Source: Chloroflexota bacterium
GTDB taxonomy: Bacteria > Chloroflexota > Anaerolineae > UBA7937
DNA length: 9,060 bases
Direction: 5' to 3'
NCBI GenBank assembly: GCA_003453555.1
Contig: DMLA01000257.1
Location: 1 to 9,060 of the forward strand
A program made the position numbers and the translations under genes. The notes beneath the pieces are model-generated. The model had not been told where the DNA came from, made no database searches, and saw nothing but the letters and a program-made list of their open reading frames with translations. Below, piece by piece: positions 5,593 through 9,060 of the stretch (position 1 is the stretch's first letter; every line of letters begins with the position of its first letter).

Positions 5593-7185
5593 ATGAAAGG
5601 TAATTGTAGGTTTCTGGGGCTAGCGCTGGTCCTGGTAGCGGCGTTGCTGGCCAGTTGCGCGGCTCCTACTCCTGAGGTGGTCAAGGAGACCGTTGTGGTA
5701 CCGGTGAAGGAAACGGTGGTGGTGCCCGCTACGCCTGTTCCTGAGGCCAAGATGTGCGACGGAGTGAAGGTGGTTGCGGTCACCCAGCCCGGCCCCTACA
5801 TCGCTGGTCCCCTCTTCGATCACCGTGACGAGTGGACCGCGCTCACGGGTGGGGAAGTGGAAGTGGTAGAGGTGCCCTATGAGGATCTCTATGAGAAGAT
5901 CATGACCTCTTTCGCCACCGGGGTGCATGCCTACGACATAATCGTGGTGGGCGCCACCTGGCTGCCTGATTTCACTCCCTATCTTATCCCGCTTGATGAC
6001 TACATCGCGAACCCGGAGACGAACCCCGACTGGGAAGACGTCCTGCCCGCCTTCCGAGAGATCATCGCCAAGTGGGAGGGCAAGTACTACGCCCTAACAC
6101 TGGACGGCGACACTCACTCTTTGTTCTATCGCCGCCACCTCTTCACCGACCCGGAGAACCAAGCCAATTTCAAGGCCAAATACGGGTATGACCTGGCAGT
6201 CCCCACGACCATGGATGAACTACGCGATGTGGCCGAGTTCTTCACTGGCTGGGACTGGACCGGCGACGGCCAACCGGACTATGGCTGGGCGCAGCCCATG
6301 GCCCGCGGCACGCAGTCTCACTGGTGGTTCTGGGACTTCGTGGCTCCGTTCTGCGTGATGCCTCCTGGTCCTGAGGGTCCGGACCGATACCACGGTCAGC
6401 TCTACTTCGACCCGGAGACGATGGAGCCTTTGGTCAACGAGCCATGCATGCTCAAGGGTCTGGAACTCTACAAGGAGATGGCCAAGTTTGGCCCTCCGGG
6501 CATGGAGGCCTGGGGTGTGGGTGAGATCCGCTCCGCCTTCCCCAGCACCGGCAACGTCGCCATGACCTTCGAGTGGGGCGGCTTCCCCGGCATGTGCGAA
6601 GATCCGGCCTTTGCAGACCCTGCGGCCATTGGTGACTGTGGCACCGCTCCGCGTCCGGGCTCGATGGAGCTGTGGGATCGCGAAAACCAGAAGTGGCTGA
6701 CACTGGACGAGCCCAACACCGCGCCGCTTTTGAACTTCGGCGGCTGGGTGGGTGCTGTCACCAAGACATCGGAAAACCCGGATTGCGCCTACGACTTCAT
6801 CAAGTTCCTAAACAGCCCGGAGATCAGCTCCCAGGACGTGGTGATCGGCGACACCGGCTTCAATGTCTATCGCTACAGCCACGTACGTGACCTGACGATT
6901 TGGGTCGAGGCGTGGGGTGAGGTAGCCGAGCAAGACGCCAAGGAATACCTAGACGCTGTCCGGGCGGACCTGGAGAACCCGAACGTGATCATCGACCTGC
7001 GCATCCCGGGCAAGCCAGAGTACGTGGACACGGTGCTAGACCTCCACGTCAGCGCGGCAATCGTGGGCGAGGAGGACCCGGCGAAGGCACTGCAGACCAT
7101 CTACGACGAGTGGGAGAAGATCACGGAGCGCCTAGGCCGGGATAGTCAGAACATGTTCTATCGCAAGATGATGGGCATGGACTGA
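5593..7185 (+). CDS. ABC transporter solute-binding lipoprotein (family 1, MalE/UgpB-like)
   Basis: An exported, membrane-anchored binding protein that would deliver the substrate to the two permeases. Residues 1-21 are a lipoprotein signal (short basic start, hydrophobic LGLALVLVAALL) and the lipobox LLASC gives lipidated C22. Residues 23-52 are a flexible linker with KETVVVPV/KETVVVPA repeated (31-46). The binding domain runs from about 56. Its start VKVVAVTQPGPYIAGPLFDHRDEW and the PYEDLYEKIMTSFATGVHAYDIIVVGATWLPDF block are typical of COG1653 proteins. A DWTGDGQPD loop (221-229) resembles a calcium-binding loop. Six further cysteines (55, 254, 285, 335, 349, 398) could pair as disulfides. 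At 530 residues it is longer than MalE. TAAGGAGGG (5575-5583) sets the start. It follows the permeases rather than leading them. It also sits 5' of a strong hairpin. Confidence 0.93.
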   Translation: MKGNCRFLGLALVLVAALLASCAAPTPEVVKETVVVPVKETVVVPATPVPEAKMCDGVKVVAVTQPGPYIAGPLFDHRDEWTALTGGEVEVVEVPYEDLYEKIMTSFATGVHAYDIIVVGATWLPDFTPYLIPLDDYIANPETNPDWEDVLPAFREIIAKWEGKYYALTLDGDTHSLFYRRHLFTDPENQANFKAKYGYDLAVPTTMDELRDVAEFFTGWDWTGDGQPDYGWAQPMARGTQSHWWFWDFVAPFCVMPPGPEGPDRYHGQLYFDPETMEPLVNEPCMLKGLELYKEMAKFGPPGMEAWGVGEIRSAFPSTGNVAMTFEWGGFPGMCEDPAFADPAAIGDCGTAPRPGSMELWDRENQKWLTLDEPNTAPLLNFGGWVGAVTKTSENPDCAYDFIKFLNSPEISSQDVVIGDTGFNVYRYSHVRDLTIWVEAWGEVAEQDAKEYLDAVRADLENPNVIIDLRIPGKPEYVDTVLDLHVSAAIVGEEDPAKALQTIYDEWEKITERLGRDSQNMFYRKMMGMD

Positions 7186-7214
7186 CAAGCCTAACCGGCC
7201 GAACGCGAGTATAT

Positions 7215-7272
7215 GCGGGGCCTTTGGCCGTTGTCCAGTCCGAAGGCCCCGCTCTCATTATGACCCTTTTTT
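7215..7272 (+). terminator. Strong hairpin with distal T-run (terminator or attenuator)
   Basis: GCGGGGCCTTTGG (7215-7227) pairs with CCGAAGGCCCCGC (7240-7252) over 13 bp with one G-U pair and a 12-nt loop. A run of six T follows at 7267-7272, 14 nt beyond the stem, so it is not a textbook intrinsic terminator. It may reduce transcription into the kinase gene, or it may stabilise the 3' end of the lipoprotein message. Confidence 0.55.
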
Positions 7273-7328
7273 GTCGTCAATGGAGTGATCCCGATTTCTC
7301 GGCTTGAACACATGCCGACAGATGCACT

Positions 7329-7341
7329 GATTCATAGAATC
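7329..7341 (+). repeat. Small palindrome upstream of the kinase
   Basis: GATTC-ATA-GAATC is a perfect 5-bp inverted repeat with a 3-nt centre, ending 14 nt before the kinase ribosome site. It may be an operator half of a local promoter, but no matching -35/-10 pair is convincing. Chance is a fair explanation. Confidence 0.2.
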
Positions 7342-7367
7342 GATCCATCGCGCGCGAGGATAAGGTG

Positions 7368-8894
7368 ATGAAAAGGTATATTCTGGCCCACGATTTGGGG
7401 ACCACCGGTAACAAGGCCACCCTCTACGATGACCAGGGGACTTTGGTGAGCAGTGCCTTCTTTGGATATGACACGAAGTATGCCCAAGTGGGTTGGGCCG
7501 AGCAAAACCCTGAAGATTGGTGGGAGGCGGTCTGCGCCTCGACACACGAGTTACTCCGGAAGGCGCGCATCGGTCGCGATGAGCTGGCCTGCATCGTCTT
7601 CAGCGGGCAGATGATGGGCTGCGTGCCTATTGACCGTAAGGGACAGGCACTCCGCGACGCCATCATCTGGGCCGATCAGCGCTCGGTGGAGCAGACAGAG
7701 TGGATGGCGAAACAGATCAGCCCGGAAGAGGTATATCGCATCACCGGGCACCGCCTCAGCCCCTCCTATTCGGCCGCCAAGATGCTATGGATCCGCGACC
7801 ACCAGCCAGATCTCTATGCCGAAGCCTACAAATTTGTGCACGCCAAGGATGCGATCGTGGCCCGCCTGACGGGGGCTTTCGCCACCGACTGCTCAGATGC
7901 CTCCGGTATGAACCTGTATGATCTGGAGGGAGGGGAGTGGTCCGAGGCGATCTTGCAGGCGGTGAAGATCGATCCTGCCCAACTGCCACAGGTACACCAC
8001 TCTATCGACGTGGTGGGGGAGGTGAAGAGCGATGTAGCGGAGGAGGTAGGGGTAGAGGCCGGCACGCCCGTGGTCATCGGTGGGGGCGACGGTGTTTGTG
8101 CGGCGGCAGGGGCGGGGGTCGTTAGTGAAGGGTCGGCGTATAACTACATCGGATCATCTTCCTGGATCGGCCTCGCCACCAAGGCGCCGATCTACGATCC
8201 GGCCATGCGAACCTTCAACTGGGCCCACTTGGTGCCCGGCCTCTTCAGCCCCACAGGCACCATGCAAACGGCTGGAGGCTCCTACCAATGGATGCGCGAT
8301 CAACTCTGCCCCCTGGCAGTAGAGTGTGCGGCAAAGTTAGGCGTGAGCCCTTATGAATTGATGAACCTGGAAGCGGATCAATCTCCCGTCGGAGCCCGGG
8401 GCCTGATTTTCCTTCCCTACCTTCTTGGCGAACGAAGCCCGCGCTGGAATCCCAATGCTCGGGGAGCCTTCATAGGCTTGACGATGACCCACAAGCGCGC
8501 CGATATGATCCGGGCGGTGTTGGAGGGAATCGCTCTGAACCTGCGGGTGGTTCTAGAAGCCTTCCTTGATCAGGGTGCTACGATCGAGGCGATCCGGGTC
8601 ATCGGTGGCGGCGCACGCAGCAAACTCTGGAACCAGATCATGGCCAACGTCTACGGACGAGTGATCCTGCGCCCTGCTCTGCTCGAAGAAGCCACCTCGA
8701 TGGGCGCGGCTATCGCCGGCGGGGTAGGGGTAGGCCTCTTCCCGGACTTCTCGGTCGTCGAGCGTCTGACGCCCATCGCCGCCACCACGGAGGTTGACCC
8801 TGAGGCCAAAGCGGCTTATGATCGCCTCTACAAGGTCTTTGAGGCAGCCTATCAGGCGCTGGTACCGATCTATGATCAGATCGCAGAGCTCTAA
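7368..8894 (+). CDS. FGGY-family carbohydrate kinase (xylulokinase-like)
   Basis: A cytoplasmic ATP-dependent kinase of the FGGY family, 508 residues and typical in length. The N-terminal phosphate-binding loop is HDLGTTGNKATL (D9, T12, T13). Xylulokinase-like features follow: GWAEQNPEDWW, FSGQMMG and IIWADQRS (101-106). VIGGGDGVCAAAGAG holds the probable catalytic base D241. The C-terminal lobe has YIGSSSW (260-266), FLPYLLGERSPRWNPNARG and IRVIGGGARSKLWNQ (G413-G415, adenosine site). The best guess is a ketose or pentulose, although FGGY members also use polyols, and substrate residues cannot be assigned by eye. ATG 7368 is chosen over GTG 7365 because GAGGA (7356-7360) is better spaced. 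It follows the lipoprotein by 182 nt across a strong hairpin, so its expression may be lower. The position suggests that it phosphorylates the imported compound or a product of it. Confidence 0.92.
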   Translation: MKRYILAHDLGTTGNKATLYDDQGTLVSSAFFGYDTKYAQVGWAEQNPEDWWEAVCASTHELLRKARIGRDELACIVFSGQMMGCVPIDRKGQALRDAIIWADQRSVEQTEWMAKQISPEEVYRITGHRLSPSYSAAKMLWIRDHQPDLYAEAYKFVHAKDAIVARLTGAFATDCSDASGMNLYDLEGGEWSEAILQAVKIDPAQLPQVHHSIDVVGEVKSDVAEEVGVEAGTPVVIGGGDGVCAAAGAGVVSEGSAYNYIGSSSWIGLATKAPIYDPAMRTFNWAHLVPGLFSPTGTMQTAGGSYQWMRDQLCPLAVECAAKLGVSPYELMNLEADQSPVGARGLIFLPYLLGERSPRWNPNARGAFIGLTMTHKRADMIRAVLEGIALNLRVVLEAFLDQGATIEAIRVIGGGARSKLWNQIMANVYGRVILRPALLEEATSMGAAIAGGVGVGLFPDFSVVERLTPIAATTEVDPEAKAAYDRLYKVFEAAYQALVPIYDQIAEL

Positions 8895-9052
8895 CGCCGG
8901 TAAGGGTTGGCAGAGTGAGACGGGGCGATTTGGAACGTTTGGACTATCATCTTTAATCTGACCACGGGATTGACCTGTTAGGATCGGGCTATTGGTTTCA
9001 TCGCCTTGAAAGCGTTGGATGTCGCCGAGATCATAGCGAAGGGAGGCAAACA
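8895..9052. other. Spacer after the kinase gene
   Basis: These 158 nt contain no supported gene, no clear terminator hairpin and no convincing promoter. A TTGACC at 8970-8975 lacks a matching -10 at a suitable distance. No copy of the shared operator elements is seen. A ribosome site, GGGAGG (9041-9046), lies at the end. Confidence 0.5.
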
Positions 9053-9060
9053 ATGAAAGA
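9053..9060 (+). CDS. Start of the next gene (partial, cut by the window edge)
   Basis: An ATG followed by AAA and GA lies 6 nt after a strong GGGAGG site (9041-9046), which is good evidence for a translation start. Only Met-Lys and part of an Asp or Glu codon are inside the window, so the product cannot be identified. By position it is probably a further gene of the sugar operon. Confidence 0.55.

Noticed and set aside
8970..8995. Possible promoter before the last partial gene
   Set aside because: TTGACC has no -10-like hexamer at 16-18 bp.
8553..9053. Minus-strand ORF of 166 residues antisense to the kinase end
   Set aside because: Most of it is the shadow of the conserved C-terminal kinase lobe on the other strand, and its sequence has no family features.
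1..9060. CRISPR array, tRNA, rRNA, insertion sequence or phage-type defence genes
   Set aside because: No regularly spaced repeats, no RNA-gene signatures, no transposase or terminal repeats, and every long coding region belongs to a carbohydrate locus family.

Overview
The window reads as one carbohydrate-utilisation locus, with every gene on the + strand. The substrate-binding lipoprotein carries, after its lipid-anchor cysteine, a Thr/Val/Pro-rich linker with a doubled KETVVVP unit. From general knowledge this linker style is common in Chloroflexota (Anaerolineae, Caldilineae, Thermomicrobia and relatives), so I infer a Chloroflexota-like bacterium. That rests mainly on one protein and is moderate at best.

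Layout: (1) 1-232 is a control region with a consensus sigma70-type promoter and a palindromic operator. (2) 233-3273 holds an IclR-family regulator, an aldo/keto reductase and a uroporphyrinogen-decarboxylase-superfamily protein that is not a haem enzyme. (3) 3274-3624 is a second control region with another good promoter, the same two sequence elements as region 1 at identical spacings, and a leader of about 200 nt. (4) 3625-8894 holds two MalF/MalG-type ABC permeases, a solute-binding lipoprotein and an FGGY (xylulokinase-like) kinase. (5) 8895-9060 is a spacer followed by the first codons of another gene.

How they probably work together: the lipoprotein captures a sugar, polyol or sugar derivative outside the cell and the two permeases import it. 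The aldo/keto reductase may interconvert carbonyl and alcohol forms, and the FGGY kinase would phosphorylate a ketose or polyol. The role of the UROD-like protein is unknown. The ATP-binding subunit the permeases need is not in the window. The substrate cannot be read from the sequence.

The most notable observation is regulatory. The promoters of the regulator unit (158-186) and of the transporter unit (3382-3410) share a 24-bp element upstream of the -35 (20/24 identical) and a 17-bp element 10 bp downstream of the -10 (13/17 identical). The two elements begin 76 bp apart in both regions, although the sequence between them is mostly unrelated. This suggests one regulator, most simply the encoded IclR protein, controlling both units. 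Fragments of the same control region may also lie upstream of the UROD-like gene.
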